DNA of 64,000 nt from Pontibacter pamirensis (GCF_010015475.1 NZ_SSNI01000018.1:1-64000); one strand, 5' to 3'; numbered from the stretch's first letter, positions 38,035-47,678 are shown. Numbers and translations: made by a program. Notes: generated from the sequence alone by a model not told the origin.

Positions 38035-38078
38035 AACACAACAAAAGCCCACAATATAGCGTGGGCTTTTGTTGTGTT
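38035..38078 (-). terminator. terminator of the R/Y-rich protein gene
   Basis: Perfect 18-base arms at 38035-38052 and 38061-38078 with an 8-base loop; left arm AACACAACAAAAGCCCAC. It lies 16 bases beyond the leftward stop at 38094 and works as its terminator. Confidence 0.85.
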
Positions 38079-38093
38079 AAAAAATCAAATTAC

Positions 38094-38987
38094 TTATCCA
38101 CGTACCTGGCCATGCGGACTATAGTCACTGGCCGATGAACTGGCCCTGTAATCAGGTCCTGACCTGCCGGAGCGGTTTTGACGGCTGCTCACGCGGTCTC
38201 CGTCGCTGTCAGACTGCGGATTGTCGCTGCGGTAAGCGCGGTTAGAAGCGTAAAGGCCGGTAGCGTAGTTATCGTCGCGGTCGCTGCCGGTACTCTGTAT
38301 GCGTCCGCTATAGCGGAAGTCTTCGTTGTCGAGGTAGCGGTCGTTGTCACGGCTATAGCCCGTGTCTCTGCTACGGCCTCCACCACGGTAATTGTTATCT
38401 TCCCGGTCGTATTTAAAATCAGAACGGTCGTAGTAACTATCTTCTGTGCCTGCGTTGTAACCGGTGTTTCGGTCCCGGTTATATGTTCTGCCTTCATCAC
38501 GGCCAAATTCGCCGAAGCGCCTGCCCTGGCCGCTATACTGGTAACTGTTGTCTCCACGGGAATATCCGCCCTCTCGTCCCTGGTCTCTGCCTCTGTCGTC
38601 TTGGTTGTTTCTGGTATTATTAGTGTATCTGTCGTTATTATCGCGCCAGCCTGTACCCCTTGTACGCTCGTAGCCACCATTCCTGTCGTTGTCCATGAAT
38701 GGGTTTGGATCGCCGTAACGGTATTGGTCCTGGTCGGTATCCTGGGCACCGCGCCAACTGCTGGCACCGTAGCCTCCTACCGGGCCGGCACCGTACGTGT
38801 TGCTGCCTGTGCTGCGCACATTACTGTACTCCGCATCTTCATCCCGCATGCCATAGTAATTGCCACCATCACTGCTGCTGTAGCGGTCTCTATAATTTTC
38901 GAACTGCTCATCTTTATCGTTGCGGTAATTATTTCGGTTGCTGTTGTTGCGATAATCTCGGTTGTAATTCTGGTTGTCTCTTTCCAT
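38094..38987 (-). CDS. Arg/Tyr/Asp/Asn-rich disordered protein
   Basis: A 297-residue protein made almost only of Arg, Asp, Tyr, Asn, Gly and Ser (RDYRNNSNRNNYRND, then YSRDNDRYLDNEDFRYSGRI). It has no signal peptide, hydrophobic segment or recognisable domain and is expected to be intrinsically disordered. Evenly spaced Tyr and Arg in a polar background is the pattern seen in phase-separating proteins, but this is inference. Long frames on the opposite strand are by-products of this composition. It has its own terminator and precedes no gene of its strand. The catalase gene is divergent. Related proteins are common in Hymenobacteraceae, to my knowledge without a known role. Confidence 0.72.
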   Translation of the reverse strand: MERDNQNYNRDYRNNSNRNNYRNDKDEQFENYRDRYSSSDGGNYYGMRDEDAEYSNVRSTGSNTYGAGPVGGYGASSWRGAQDTDQDQYRYGDPNPFMDNDRNGGYERTRGTGWRDNNDRYTNNTRNNQDDRGRDQGREGGYSRGDNSYQYSGQGRRFGEFGRDEGRTYNRDRNTGYNAGTEDSYYDRSDFKYDREDNNYRGGGRSRDTGYSRDNDRYLDNEDFRYSGRIQSTGSDRDDNYATGLYASNRAYRSDNPQSDSDGDRVSSRQNRSGRSGPDYRASSSASDYSPHGQVRG

Positions 38988-39415
38988 AGGTATAGTATGT
39001 TTTAAATTTCAATTCTACTTTACCTATATAAACGAACCTAAGCCGCCAACGTTTATTTATACCTCTAAAATGCAGCTGCAAATAGATATAAAGGTGTATC
39101 TCCTGCAGTTTTTCCACCTTATGGTAATCGTAGAAGCCGTCCTCTTTTCCCTTAGAACCTATAACCGCCCTTTCAGGAACCGCCCTTTCAGGCAAAGCCC
39201 CGATAATCACAGTTGACAGAAAGCGGAACTGCAGCCCATGAGGTAAATCTTCTCCACCTGCCTTTGCATAACATAAACTACCCTCTCGTATACAATCTAA
39301 AAGCATTATATACATGATAGATTATGCATTGAGAAAATCTATAACCAATTCAGGTTCAGACATAGTATAAGCATAAGGGAGATATGTCTCTCATCAAAAC
39401 AGGTAAATTATAATT
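38988..39415. other. divergent region between the R/Y-rich gene and catalase
   Basis: Control region of the two divergent genes. It includes a tandem pair of 15-base repeats (AACCGCCCTTTCAGG at 39163-39177 and 39178-39192). No clear TAnnTTTG box was found. No gene is supported. Confidence 0.45.
39163..39192 (+). repeat. tandem 15-base repeat
   Basis: Two head-to-tail identical copies of AACCGCCCTTTCAGG. It may be a twin binding site for a regulator of catalase or of the R/Y-rich gene, or a simple slippage product. Confidence 0.85.
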
Positions 39416-41092
39416 ATGAAAGAAAAAAGCGAAAACGGCAAGCAAAACCAAAGCGGCGGGAAAATGAACTCAGGTAACGGCCAGAATGGTCAACAAGGCA
39501 ACAGGCTTACCACCCGCCAGGGCCATCCGGTTACTGACAACCAGAATACTCGAACTGTCGGCAACCGTGGACCTGCTACCATGGAGAACTATCATTTTAT
39601 AGAAAAAATCTCTCACTTTGATCGGGAGCGTATTCCAGAACGTGTGGTACATGCCAGAGGAGCCGGTGCTCATGGGGTTTTTACGGCTTATGGCAAAGTG
39701 GGCGATCAGCAAATTTCCAAATACACACGTGCCAAGTTGTTTCAGGAAGAAGGAAAAGAAACGCCTGTGTTTGTGCGCTTCTCCACTGTCGGCCATCCGT
39801 CTGGCTCACCTGAAACACTGCGTGACCCACGCGGCTTTGCAGTGAAGTTTTATACCGAAGACGGTAACTGGGATCTTGTAGGTAACAACCTCAAGATTTT
39901 CTTTATCCGGGACGCGATGAAGTTCCCTGACCTGATACACTCCCAAAAGCCTGACCCTATTACTAATATACAGAGCGCAGGGCGCATCTTTGACTTTTTC
40001 TCAGGTACTCCAGAGGCAACTCACATGGTGACGTTCCTGTATTCGCCGTGGGGCATTCCGGCCAATTACCGCCAGATGCAAGGCTCTGGAGTGAATACCT
40101 ATAAGTGGGTGAACGCTGACGGTGAAGCTGTGCTGGTGAAGTACCACTGGGAGCCGCTGCAGGGCATCCGCAATCTCACGCAAAAAGAGGCGCAGGAAGT
40201 GCAGAGCAAAAACTTTAACCACGCCACACAGGATTTATATGAGGCCATTGAAGAGGGTAACTATCCTGAATGGGAACTGCTGGTGCAGATTATGAGTGAT
40301 GATGAGCATCCGGAACTGGATTTCGACCCGTTGGATGATACCAAGCTTTGGCCAAGAGAAGATTTCCCATGGTACCCTGTTGGTAAAATGACGTTGAACA
40401 GAAACCCTGAAGACTACTTTAATGAGGTAGAGCAGTCAGCATTTGGTACCGGGGTTCTCGTAGACGGCCTGGATTTCTCAGATGATAAAATGCTGCAGGG
40501 CCGCACGTTCTCCTATTCTGATACACAGCGTTACCGGGTTGGTGCGAACTATCTGCAACTTCCGATTAACGCACCAAGAAACAAAGTTGCCACAAATCAG
40601 CGCGGCGGGCAAATGTCCTTTAAAACAGATTTCGCTGAGGGCCAGAACAAACACGTGAACTACGAACCGTCTGTTCTAGGTGGTTTGCAGGAAGCTCCGA
40701 AGCCTGGGAAAGATCATATGCCCCTTTATGAAGCCCGCCTGACGCGCCAGCATATTGATCGTACAAATACCTTTAAGCAAGCTGGTGAAACGTATCGCAA
40801 CTTCGAAGACTGGGAACGCGATGAACTGATCATGAACCTATCCAATGACTTGGCTACCTGTGACAAGCGCATTCAGGACAAGATGCTGGAACACTTCACG
40901 CAAGCCGATGAAGATTACGGACGCCGTGTGGCTGAAGGAATTAAGCTGATGAGCGAGAAGATGATGAAAATGAAAGAAGAAATGAAGAAGAAGAGACAAG
41001 CTGAGGGTACTGACGGACCAATGGGTAATACAACTGGTGAAGAAGGTGTTGAACAGGCACAGAAGGACTCTCATTCTGCTAAACCTTACTAA
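39416..41092 (+). CDS. kat: catalase (monofunctional heme type)
   Basis: A 558-residue catalase that splits hydrogen peroxide. The active-site His is in [16 protein letters not shown], the catalytic Asn in [15 protein letters not shown], and the heme-ligand Tyr motif is [21 protein letters not shown]. The protein is longer than small-subunit catalases (about 480-500) because of a Gly/Asn/Gln-rich N-terminus (about 40 residues) and a Lys-rich C-terminal tail. It lacks a signal peptide, so it is cytoplasmic. Its terminator is adjacent. It faces the R/Y-rich gene across a divergent promoter region, so joint oxidative-stress control is possible. Confidence 0.95.
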   Translation: MKEKSENGKQNQSGGKMNSGNGQNGQQGNRLTTRQGHPVTDNQNTRTVGNRGPATMENYHFIEKISHFDRERIPERVVHARGAGAHGVFTAYGKVGDQQISKYTRAKLFQEEGKETPVFVRFSTVGHPSGSPETLRDPRGFAVKFYTEDGNWDLVGNNLKIFFIRDAMKFPDLIHSQKPDPITNIQSAGRIFDFFSGTPEATHMVTFLYSPWGIPANYRQMQGSGVNTYKWVNADGEAVLVKYHWEPLQGIRNLTQKEAQEVQSKNFNHATQDLYEAIEEGNYPEWELLVQIMSDDEHPELDFDPLDDTKLWPREDFPWYPVGKMTLNRNPEDYFNEVEQSAFGTGVLVDGLDFSDDKMLQGRTFSYSDTQRYRVGANYLQLPINAPRNKVATNQRGGQMSFKTDFAEGQNKHVNYEPSVLGGLQEAPKPGKDHMPLYEARLTRQHIDRTNTFKQAGETYRNFEDWERDELIMNLSNDLATCDKRIQDKMLEHFTQADEDYGRRVAEGIKLMSEKMMKMKEEMKKKRQAEGTDGPMGNTTGEEGVEQAQKDSHSAKPY

Positions 41093-41108
41093 ATAAAATA
41101 ACTCTTAT

Positions 41109-41151
41109 GCAAAAAGGAAAGGCCGCAAATTTTGCGGCCTTTCCTTTTTGC
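41109..41151 (+). terminator. terminator of catalase
   Basis: Arms at 41109-41129 and 41131-41151 are exact over 21 bases (GCAAAAAGGAAAGGCCGCAAA). The core GCCGC with CTTTTT tail is a strong Rho-independent terminator 17 bases after the stop. Confidence 0.88.
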
Positions 41152-41283
41152 ACGCAGGCAATTGCAGCATCAATGATGTTTTAACCCTAATCGTCGAGAA
41201 GTTCGGGCAGTTCATCTATTTTTTTAGGTGAAACCAGAAGGGTTCCTTAGCTTTATCCTATTGCTACTGCCTGTTCCAAGCTT

Positions 41284-41388
41284 ATGAAGAAACTTATTGC
41301 TGCCCTGGGTCTGATACCCCTCCTCTCGCTCATTCCGGATGCAGAGGCAGGGCTTACGGTAAAACAACGCATAAACTGGTATAGATAA
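41284..41388 (+). CDS. possible 34-residue exported peptide
   Basis: The frame MKKLIAALGLIPLLSLIPDAEAG plus 11 residues (ending INWYR) looks like a signal peptide with a short mature tail. No ribosome-binding site is visible. It may be the start of a gene whose body has been lost, or chance. Confidence 0.25.
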   Translation: MKKLIAALGLIPLLSLIPDAEAGLTVKQRINWYR

Positions 41389-41800
41389 GCAAAACCTCAC
41401 CCAGCTGAATAACAGAACTAGGTATTTGTTAAACCTGTTGAAACACAGTAATCCCTGTGCACCAGTTGTTCTGCCTGATATAAAATAAAAGGAGAATGCC
41501 TGTTCCATGCAGGAAAAGGGAAAGCGCAGCATTAACCAGTATTCCGGAGCGGGTCAGCCTCCTAGCCGATTAGCTAGGTAGCATTTAAAACGTTTAGTTT
41601 AGTATTTGATTGTTTGTTTATATCTTACTGAGGACCCTGCGCCAGAAGCGTGGGGTTTTCTTTTTCCTGCCAGGCATACAATACAGTAAGCTTTGATAAG
41701 TCTAAGCTGAACGTAGCTATAAAACTTATAACCGTATTGAACTGCTCATGCTTTTTGATTTTCAGTACAGCCAAAGGCGCGTGTGAGCACCTGCTAAAAC

Positions 41801-41834
41801 AAAACGAGCTGCCGGAAACCAGGCAGCTCGTTTT
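41801..41834 (-). terminator. terminator of the amidohydrolase operon
   Basis: Perfect 13-base arms AAAACGAGCTGCC (41801-41813) and complement (41822-41834), 24 bases beyond the leftward stop at 41858; on the minus strand it ends in a T-rich tract. Confidence 0.8.
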
Positions 41835-41857
41835 AAAATTATCAACTTAATACAGAT

Positions 41858-43198
41858 TTAGTTTTTCATGGAAGTAGGTGTAGTAGGAGCTGACTTCTGC
41901 TGCGCCTTATACTTGTTGTCAAACTTCTCATACAGGTACTTCTGCTTGTTGTTGAGGTCCACGTTGCGGCCCTGGATGTAGGCGTGCGTTACATTGCTGG
42001 TGCGCATATCCAGCAGGTCGCCGGCTGACACCACAATGGTTGCGTCTTTACCTACCTCCACAGAACCCACCTGCTTGTCTACACCAAGAATTTTAGCGGC
42101 GTTCAGGGTAACGGCAGCCAATGCCTGCTCTTTATCCAGGCCATAAGCGGCGGCAGTGCCTGCAATAAAGGGCAGGTTACGAATACCATGTATACTGGTG
42201 TTGTAATCCAGCGCAAAAGGAATACCCGCTTTGTGCAAAAGGTAAGGCGTTTTATAAGGCATATCCACATCTTCCCCGGCACGTGATGGCAGGGCGTGCA
42301 CACCAGAATAAATTACTGATATGTTATTTGCCTTCAGGAAATCAGCCACGGCTATTGCATCTCCTCCACCAACAATCACAATGTCTTTCACACCGTGCTG
42401 TTTTGCAAAGTTTATAGATTCAATGATTTCCTTGCCATAGTCTGCATGAATGTACAGCTTCTTAGAACCATCAAACAGACCAGCCATAGACGCTAATTTC
42501 AGATTCTCATTGTCGTGCTCACCATTTTTGTACACCGCTGCATCGCGCATCAGCTTCGTCAGTTCTGTCAGGGTCTCCTCCCGGCTCTCAGCCATGCGCT
42601 TCAGCCTCTCATCGTTGTCGCTGTTACTTGTCTGGATGAGCATGTTTGGCCAGTTCAGGTGAATACCCTCATCGGCTTTCATAACAGCATCTTCCCAGTT
42701 CCATGCATCCAAATGGACAATGCTGGAAGAACCGGAAATGGTACCGCCCACCGGCGTCAGTTGCGTCATCAGCACACCATTCGTACGCACAGTAGGTATA
42801 ATGTCTGAATCTGTATTATAGGCGATAATTGAGCGCACGTTTGGGTTAAAGTCCCCCACTTCGCGCCAATCGATGGTAGCACGCACACTCTCTACCTCAT
42901 TCAAGCCCAGCGTGGAATTTGGGTGGATCAGCCCTGGGTAAATGTGCTGCCCCGTCACGTCCACCACCTCGTAACTACCCATACTCACACCATTCTGCGG
43001 TCCGGCATACGTAATCCTGCCGTTGTCAAACCCTACGGCAGCGTTTTCTATTACCTGGCCGTTGCCCACATGCAGTGTAGCGCCTTTTAGCAAGATCGGT
43101 TTGCTCTGCTTCAGAGCTGGAGCAGGCACCTGTGCCAAGGCTGGTATACTTAGTAAGGCTGTCAGTGCTGCAGTTATATATATGTTTCTGAATCTCAT
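41858..43198 (-). CDS. exported amidohydrolase-like protein
   Basis: A 446-residue protein with a signal peptide (cleavage near ALAQV). The body is an amidohydrolase-superfamily barrel of the imidazolonepropionase-like group: GATLHVGNGQVIENAAVGFDNGRI at the start, QHIYPGLIHPNSTLGLNEVE at the place where HxH normally binds metal, and a C-terminal LNAAKILGVDKQVGSVEVGKDATIVV. The HxH pair reads HPN, so the first metal site is degenerate and it may be non-catalytic or bind one metal. It is the second gene of an operon, behind the double-domain amidohydrolase, whose N-terminal half it resembles. Confidence 0.85.
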   Translation of the reverse strand: MRFRNIYITAALTALLSIPALAQVPAPALKQSKPILLKGATLHVGNGQVIENAAVGFDNGRITYAGPQNGVSMGSYEVVDVTGQHIYPGLIHPNSTLGLNEVESVRATIDWREVGDFNPNVRSIIAYNTDSDIIPTVRTNGVLMTQLTPVGGTISGSSSIVHLDAWNWEDAVMKADEGIHLNWPNMLIQTSNSDNDERLKRMAESREETLTELTKLMRDAAVYKNGEHDNENLKLASMAGLFDGSKKLYIHADYGKEIIESINFAKQHGVKDIVIVGGGDAIAVADFLKANNISVIYSGVHALPSRAGEDVDMPYKTPYLLHKAGIPFALDYNTSIHGIRNLPFIAGTAAAYGLDKEQALAAVTLNAAKILGVDKQVGSVEVGKDATIVVSAGDLLDMRTSNVTHAYIQGRNVDLNNKQKYLYEKFDNKYKAQQKSAPTTPTSMKN

Positions 43199-43300
43199 GA
43201 TTTTAACTTTAATTGTTGAATTGCTGCATGGTTAAATTGCTGAACAGGTGTAAGAAAACGCACAACCATTTATCAATTTAGCCATGTAACCATTTGTTAT

Positions 43301-46300
43301 TTAATGTGCGAGGTAAGACTCTTCCTCACTGAACTCCACATCTTCGCAGTGCACCACACGGGCTTTTCTAGTGACAGGGGCCTGTGTTTTAGCACCGCCT
43401 GACTTCTCGTTCAGCATTTTCTGCACCAGGCGCATCCGTTCTTTTTCCAAGTCCACACGCAACTGCTCGTCGCGCTCCAGGTCATAGTAGGCGATGCCGT
43501 CCACAAACGTGGTCAGCGGCTTGGCGTAGATAGAAAGCGGATGATCGTTCCAAAGCACTACGTCAGCGTCTTTGCCTTCCTTCAGGCTACCCATTCTGTC
43601 GTCGAGGTGCATGAGTTTGGCCGGGTTCAACGTCACCATTTTAAGGGCGTCTTCTTCGCTTACTCCGGCATACTTCACGCTCTTGGCGGCCTCCTGGTTC
43701 AGGCGGCGGGCCATTTCAGCGTCGTCAGAGTTAATGGCCGTCAGCACGCCCACGTTATTCATGATACCTGCATTGTACGGAATGGCATCTTTCACTTCCA
43801 TTTTGTAAGCCCACCAGTCAGAGAATGTACCGGCACCGGCACCATGCTCCTGCATTTTGTCGGCTACTTTATAGCCCTCCAGAATGTGCGTGAACGTGTT
43901 CACTCTAAAGCCTATCTGCTCGGCTACCTTTATCATCATGTTGATTTCAGACTGCACGTAAGAGTGGCAGGTGATAAAGCGCTCGTCGTTCAGGATTTCT
44001 ACCAACGCATCCAATTCCAGGTCGCGGCGTGGGGCCGGTGTTTTGGCTTTTTCGCGCTTACTCAGTTTGTTGTAGTTCTTCCAGGCCAGGTCATATTCTT
44101 TGGCACGTGTAAAGGCATCCACATACACCTGCTCCACCCCCATTCTCGACTGCGGGAAACGGATGCTGTGCAGGTTACTGCGGTTAGAGTGCTTCACGTT
44201 TTCACCCAAAGCAAACTTAATGAACTTGGCGTCTTTGATGAGCATTTCGTCGGCGCTCTTGCCCCAACGCAGCTTCACTACCGCCGACTGCCCACCAATC
44301 GGGTTAGCAGAACCGTGCAGCAACTGCGAGGTGGTGACACCACCAGCCAACTGGCGGTAAATGTTAATATCCTCCGGGTCCACCACATCGGCCATACGTA
44401 CTTCAGCAGTAACAGACTGTGTGCCTTCGTTCACGCCATCCAGCGCAATGTGAGAGTGCTCGTCAATGATACCCGGCGTTACGTGCTTGCCTGTTCCGTC
44501 AATTACGCGAGCACCAGACTCGCTCAGGTTCTTGCCTACTTTGGCAATCTTGCCGTTCTTCAGCAGCACGTCTGCGTTCTCCAACTTCCCTTCTTTCTCG
44601 TTTGTCCAGACAGTGGCATTTTTGATTAATACCGTCTCCTGCTTCGGCAACTCAGCGACACCAAACGCCTGGAAAGGGTAAATCATATTGCCCAGTTCTA
44701 CTGGCTGCGCTGTTTTGGTGCTGTCGCTTTTCGCTTTCTGGCTCATGGCCTCAGAAAAAGTAGCCATCCATTTCACGGACGTGGCATCAGGCAACTGTCC
44801 TTCGCCCTGCAGGTTTTTGTCATTTAACCAGCCACTCAGGCGGATGCTCTCTTTGCTCTTCTTGTCTTTGTTGAACGAGAGCGTCACCATTTTACCATAG
44901 AAGGAGATGTTACCTTTTACCGTATCCTGCGCCACCACCTTCAGTTCTGGCTTTTCTGGTGTACCTGCAATCAGCAACCTGCGCTCCGGCTGGTTTGCCA
45001 TTTTCAGGGTATACACGCCGCGGTAATCAGAAGGCACTTCTGAAACTTTATATTGGTTGCCCTGCACCCAGTTCTCCAGAATCACGTTCTCTTTGTCGAA
45101 CAAATCAGCGCTCGTGATGATGAAATTAGCTAAATAACCTTTGTTCAGGCTGCCCACTTTGTTGTCTGCATTCAGTAATTTAGCGGGTGTGGCGGTGAGG
45201 GCTTTCAGTGCCTCCTCTGCTGGCAGACCATATTCAATGGCCTTACGCAGGTTTGGCAGGAAATCTTTTTTATCCTTCATGTCAGAAGCAGTAAAAGCAA
45301 TGGTAACACCAGCTTTCTGCAGCATCGCCGGGTTGGCAGCCGCCATCTCCCAATGCTTCATGTCTTCCAAAGACACGCGGCGCGCATCAAAAGGGTCTTC
45401 CACGTTATAGGCGTCCGGGAAATTCAGAGACAGGATAACCGGAGCGTTGGTCGCTTTCACCTGCGGCAGCATCTGATATTCATCGCCTGCTCCTTTCATA
45501 ATGTATTGCTTGCCAAACTCGTCGCCTACCTTGTCGGCACGCATCAGGTTCAGTTTGTCTTCTACCTCAAAAATTTGAGGATACTTGTTGGCCGCTGTAA
45601 AAGCATTCAGGGAAAGGTTCTGCTCTTTCTCCGGGTTCTGTTCGTTCCACTGGGCATCCAGGTACGTCTGGCGCAACAGGGCAACCGCACCCATGAGCGA
45701 GTTAGGGTAATCCTGCTTCGAAGAACCACGGTCGAATGACAGTGTGCCGGCTGCTTTCTCCAATACAACCACCTGGTTTTCGCGCTCTTCAGCCAGTGTT
45801 ACCAAAGCAGCCGTACCACGGGCAATGCCATCGCGGTGCACCGCCAGCACAGTACCGAAGCCAAGCTTGCGCAGCTCTTCAGCCTGCTTCTTATTAATTT
45901 TGAAAAGCTCCACCGCATTTGTTTCCGGGCGGATGGCCTGGTTCCAGTTAAAAGCGCCCTCTTTTTCTGTGTCTGGCTGCGGCGGTGAGCCATAGCCTCT
46001 GCGCTCGCTTTTTACCTCTGGCAAGCCGTAGCTGGTGAACATGTCTACCAGGCCCGGATAAATGTGCTTGCCTTTTGCATCTACCACTACAGCGCCTGCA
46101 GGCACTTTTACATTGCCCCCGACAGCCTCTACCTTTCCGTTTCGGATAACTAGTGTGGCATTCGGAAGCGTTGTTTTATAATCAGTATGAATGGTGGCAT
46201 TTGTGAACGCTACCAGGCCGGAGCGTTCATCATATACCCCGTTGCGCGGAAAAGTCTCCTGCGCCATTACGTTGCCTGCACCAAGCGCCAGACAAACTGC

Positions 46301-46321
46301 AATGGTTAAGATTTTGTTCAT
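43301..46321 (-). CDS. exported double amidohydrolase
   Basis: A 1006-residue protein with a signal peptide (near AMAQE). It is two amidohydrolase barrels in one chain. Residues about 25-430 form the first; the metal-site position reads YPGLVDMFTSYG, so no HxH remains. Residues about 570-980 form the second, which keeps IDEHSHI (HxH), ITCHSYVQSE and NTFTHILEG His residues and NSDDAE Asp, so it should be active. It ends with GSLKEGKDADVVLWNDHPLS. ATG at 46321 follows TTG at 46324; the ATG is preferred. It leads the two-gene operon. Substrate unknown; members hydrolyse cyclic amides, dipeptides or related compounds. Confidence 0.87.
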   Translation of the reverse strand: MNKILTIAVCLALGAGNVMAQETFPRNGVYDERSGLVAFTNATIHTDYKTTLPNATLVIRNGKVEAVGGNVKVPAGAVVVDAKGKHIYPGLVDMFTSYGLPEVKSERRGYGSPPQPDTEKEGAFNWNQAIRPETNAVELFKINKKQAEELRKLGFGTVLAVHRDGIARGTAALVTLAEERENQVVVLEKAAGTLSFDRGSSKQDYPNSLMGAVALLRQTYLDAQWNEQNPEKEQNLSLNAFTAANKYPQIFEVEDKLNLMRADKVGDEFGKQYIMKGAGDEYQMLPQVKATNAPVILSLNFPDAYNVEDPFDARRVSLEDMKHWEMAAANPAMLQKAGVTIAFTASDMKDKKDFLPNLRKAIEYGLPAEEALKALTATPAKLLNADNKVGSLNKGYLANFIITSADLFDKENVILENWVQGNQYKVSEVPSDYRGVYTLKMANQPERRLLIAGTPEKPELKVVAQDTVKGNISFYGKMVTLSFNKDKKSKESIRLSGWLNDKNLQGEGQLPDATSVKWMATFSEAMSQKAKSDSTKTAQPVELGNMIYPFQAFGVAELPKQETVLIKNATVWTNEKEGKLENADVLLKNGKIAKVGKNLSESGARVIDGTGKHVTPGIIDEHSHIALDGVNEGTQSVTAEVRMADVVDPEDINIYRQLAGGVTTSQLLHGSANPIGGQSAVVKLRWGKSADEMLIKDAKFIKFALGENVKHSNRSNLHSIRFPQSRMGVEQVYVDAFTRAKEYDLAWKNYNKLSKREKAKTPAPRRDLELDALVEILNDERFITCHSYVQSEINMMIKVAEQIGFRVNTFTHILEGYKVADKMQEHGAGAGTFSDWWAYKMEVKDAIPYNAGIMNNVGVLTAINSDDAEMARRLNQEAAKSVKYAGVSEEDALKMVTLNPAKLMHLDDRMGSLKEGKDADVVLWNDHPLSIYAKPLTTFVDGIAYYDLERDEQLRVDLEKERMRLVQKMLNEKSGGAKTQAPVTRKARVVHCEDVEFSEEESYLAH

Positions 46322-46361
46322 CAAGTAGATTACTAAAGTTTTAAGGTTAGTTTAGATATAC

Positions 46362-46369
46362 CAAATGTA
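46362..46369 (-). promoter_or_regulatory. candidate -7 element of the amidohydrolase operon
   Basis: On the minus strand this reads TACATTTG, matching TAnnTTTG, 41 bases before the ATG at 46321. No -33 is clear. Confidence 0.4.
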
Positions 46370-46538
46370 ACCAAGTCGCCACAAAGTTTTGACATCATAC
46401 TTTATTTTATTGCCCAAAGTGCCAGATATAGTTTATGTCAGTAGAAGACAGTATATTTAGTTGGATGAAAGTAACATCACATATTACTTTCCGGATTTAA
46501 ATTCCTTTCAATTTCTTCACTTTATCAGCAGTACGCGT

Positions 46539-47678
46539 ATGAAAAAACACCTCTCTCTCCTGCTGCTGATAAGCTGCTGCTTATTGGGCAATACTGCCAC
46601 TACGCTGGCTCAAACTGCTACTGACACCACTGCCGCTAGTAGCAAGGCCAGTGAAAGTGTGAAAGGCCTTATCCCGATACCAGTGGTGTACTATACCCCC
46701 GACACCCGCCTTGGCCTGGGCGCTGCCGTAATTGGATACCTGCGCCTGAAAAGCCACACCGACTCCACCTATACCCGCCTTTCCACAGCCCGGCTTTTAG
46801 CCGATTACACGCTGAACAAGCAGATGGACCAGCAGTTGTTGTGGGAAGTGTTTACGCGGGAGGAAAAATACCTTTTGCGGGGCGAGCTGCGGCACCGGGT
46901 GTACACGGACCGCTTTTATGGTATAGGCAACAACACTGTCATCGCAGACGAAGGTAAGTATGCTTTCAACTTTGTGAGTGCCCGGTTAGGCGGGTTAAAA
47001 AACATAGGCCATCGTGTGTTTGTAGGGCTCGACTTCCTGCTGACAAACTACTACAACCTGAGTTATGACTCGCTTAGTGAGGGGCGCGAAAGCCTACTGC
47101 AAGCGCAGCAGATACCTGGCTACAAAGGCGGCCTGAACAGCGGTGCTGGCCTGGTTTTTCTGTACGATACCCGCGACAACACAGCCTATGCCAGCAGCGG
47201 CATGCTCTTCGAAGCATCTTTTTATAATTTCGGCAAAATGCTTGGTGGTGATTTTGATTACCGGAACGTCAACCTCAACTTCGGCAAGTACCTTGAAGTG
47301 CGGCCGGGGCGGGTGCTGGCCTTTAACACAGTGCTCAACCTGAACAACGGCGAGGTGCCGGTAATGCGCATGGCCACTGCCGGCGGCGACCGTATATTGC
47401 GCGGCTATGCCCGCAACAGGTTCCTCGACGATAATTTTGCCGGCACGCAGGTAGAGTACCGCTTTCCCCTGTACCGCAGATTCGGTATGGCAGCCTTCGC
47501 GGGAATAGGCGATGTGTTCGACCAGACTTCCGATGTACAATTCTCTACACTTAAATATTCTATCGGCTCCGGCCTCCGCTATGCACTCAGCAAAGAGCAG
47601 CGGCTGAACATCCGCATCGATGTGGGCTACGGTCGCGAAGGCAGCAACTTTTATATTGTAATTGGGGAGGCTTTCTAA
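46539..47678 (+). CDS. barrel-only Omp85/BamA-like outer membrane protein, copy 1
   Basis: A 379-residue protein from the start at 46539 (MKKHLSLL); the longer reading starts in the leader. Signal peptide ends near LAQTA. The rest is a beta-barrel without POTRA domains. The Omp85 family mark is in the second half: MRMATAGGDRILRGYARNRFLDDNFAGTQVEYRFPLY, where ILRGYARNRF is the conserved VRGF/Y loop. BamA/TamA proteins insert or export proteins through the outer membrane; barrel-only forms have unclear roles, and some act as simple pores. It is followed by a same-length paralog. Confidence 0.85.
   Translation: MKKHLSLLLLISCCLLGNTATTLAQTATDTTAASSKASESVKGLIPIPVVYYTPDTRLGLGAAVIGYLRLKSHTDSTYTRLSTARLLADYTLNKQMDQQLLWEVFTREEKYLLRGELRHRVYTDRFYGIGNNTVIADEGKYAFNFVSARLGGLKNIGHRVFVGLDFLLTNYYNLSYDSLSEGRESLLQAQQIPGYKGGLNSGAGLVFLYDTRDNTAYASSGMLFEASFYNFGKMLGGDFDYRNVNLNFGKYLEVRPGRVLAFNTVLNLNNGEVPVMRMATAGGDRILRGYARNRFLDDNFAGTQVEYRFPLYRRFGMAAFAGIGDVFDQTSDVQFSTLKYSIGSGLRYALSKEQRLNIRIDVGYGREGSNFYIVIGEAF

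Larger units (their letters stand above)
41153..41857. other. 0.7 kb region without an intact gene
   Basis: Apart from a very short possible secreted peptide and the leftward terminator at its right end, nothing is supported. A 102-codon minus-strand frame (41224-41532) has an unnatural composition and no family match. This reads as decaying sequence. Confidence 0.4.

Noticed and set aside
38178..39005. 275-codon plus-strand frame, rich in Val, Ala and Ile
   Set aside because: It is exactly antisense to the R/Y-rich gene. The complement of RGN/TAY/GAY codons gives stop-free Val/Ala/Ile frames, so it is a composition artefact; a third frame (38189-38767) is open for the same reason.
41224..41532. 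102-codon minus-strand frame
   Set aside because: Phe/Cys/Arg-rich mix without any protein pattern; overlaps the possible exported peptide on the other strand.
43541..44629. 362-codon plus-strand frame
   Set aside because: Antisense to the double amidohydrolase, His/Val/Arg-rich with no family features, while the opposite frame has full metal motifs.
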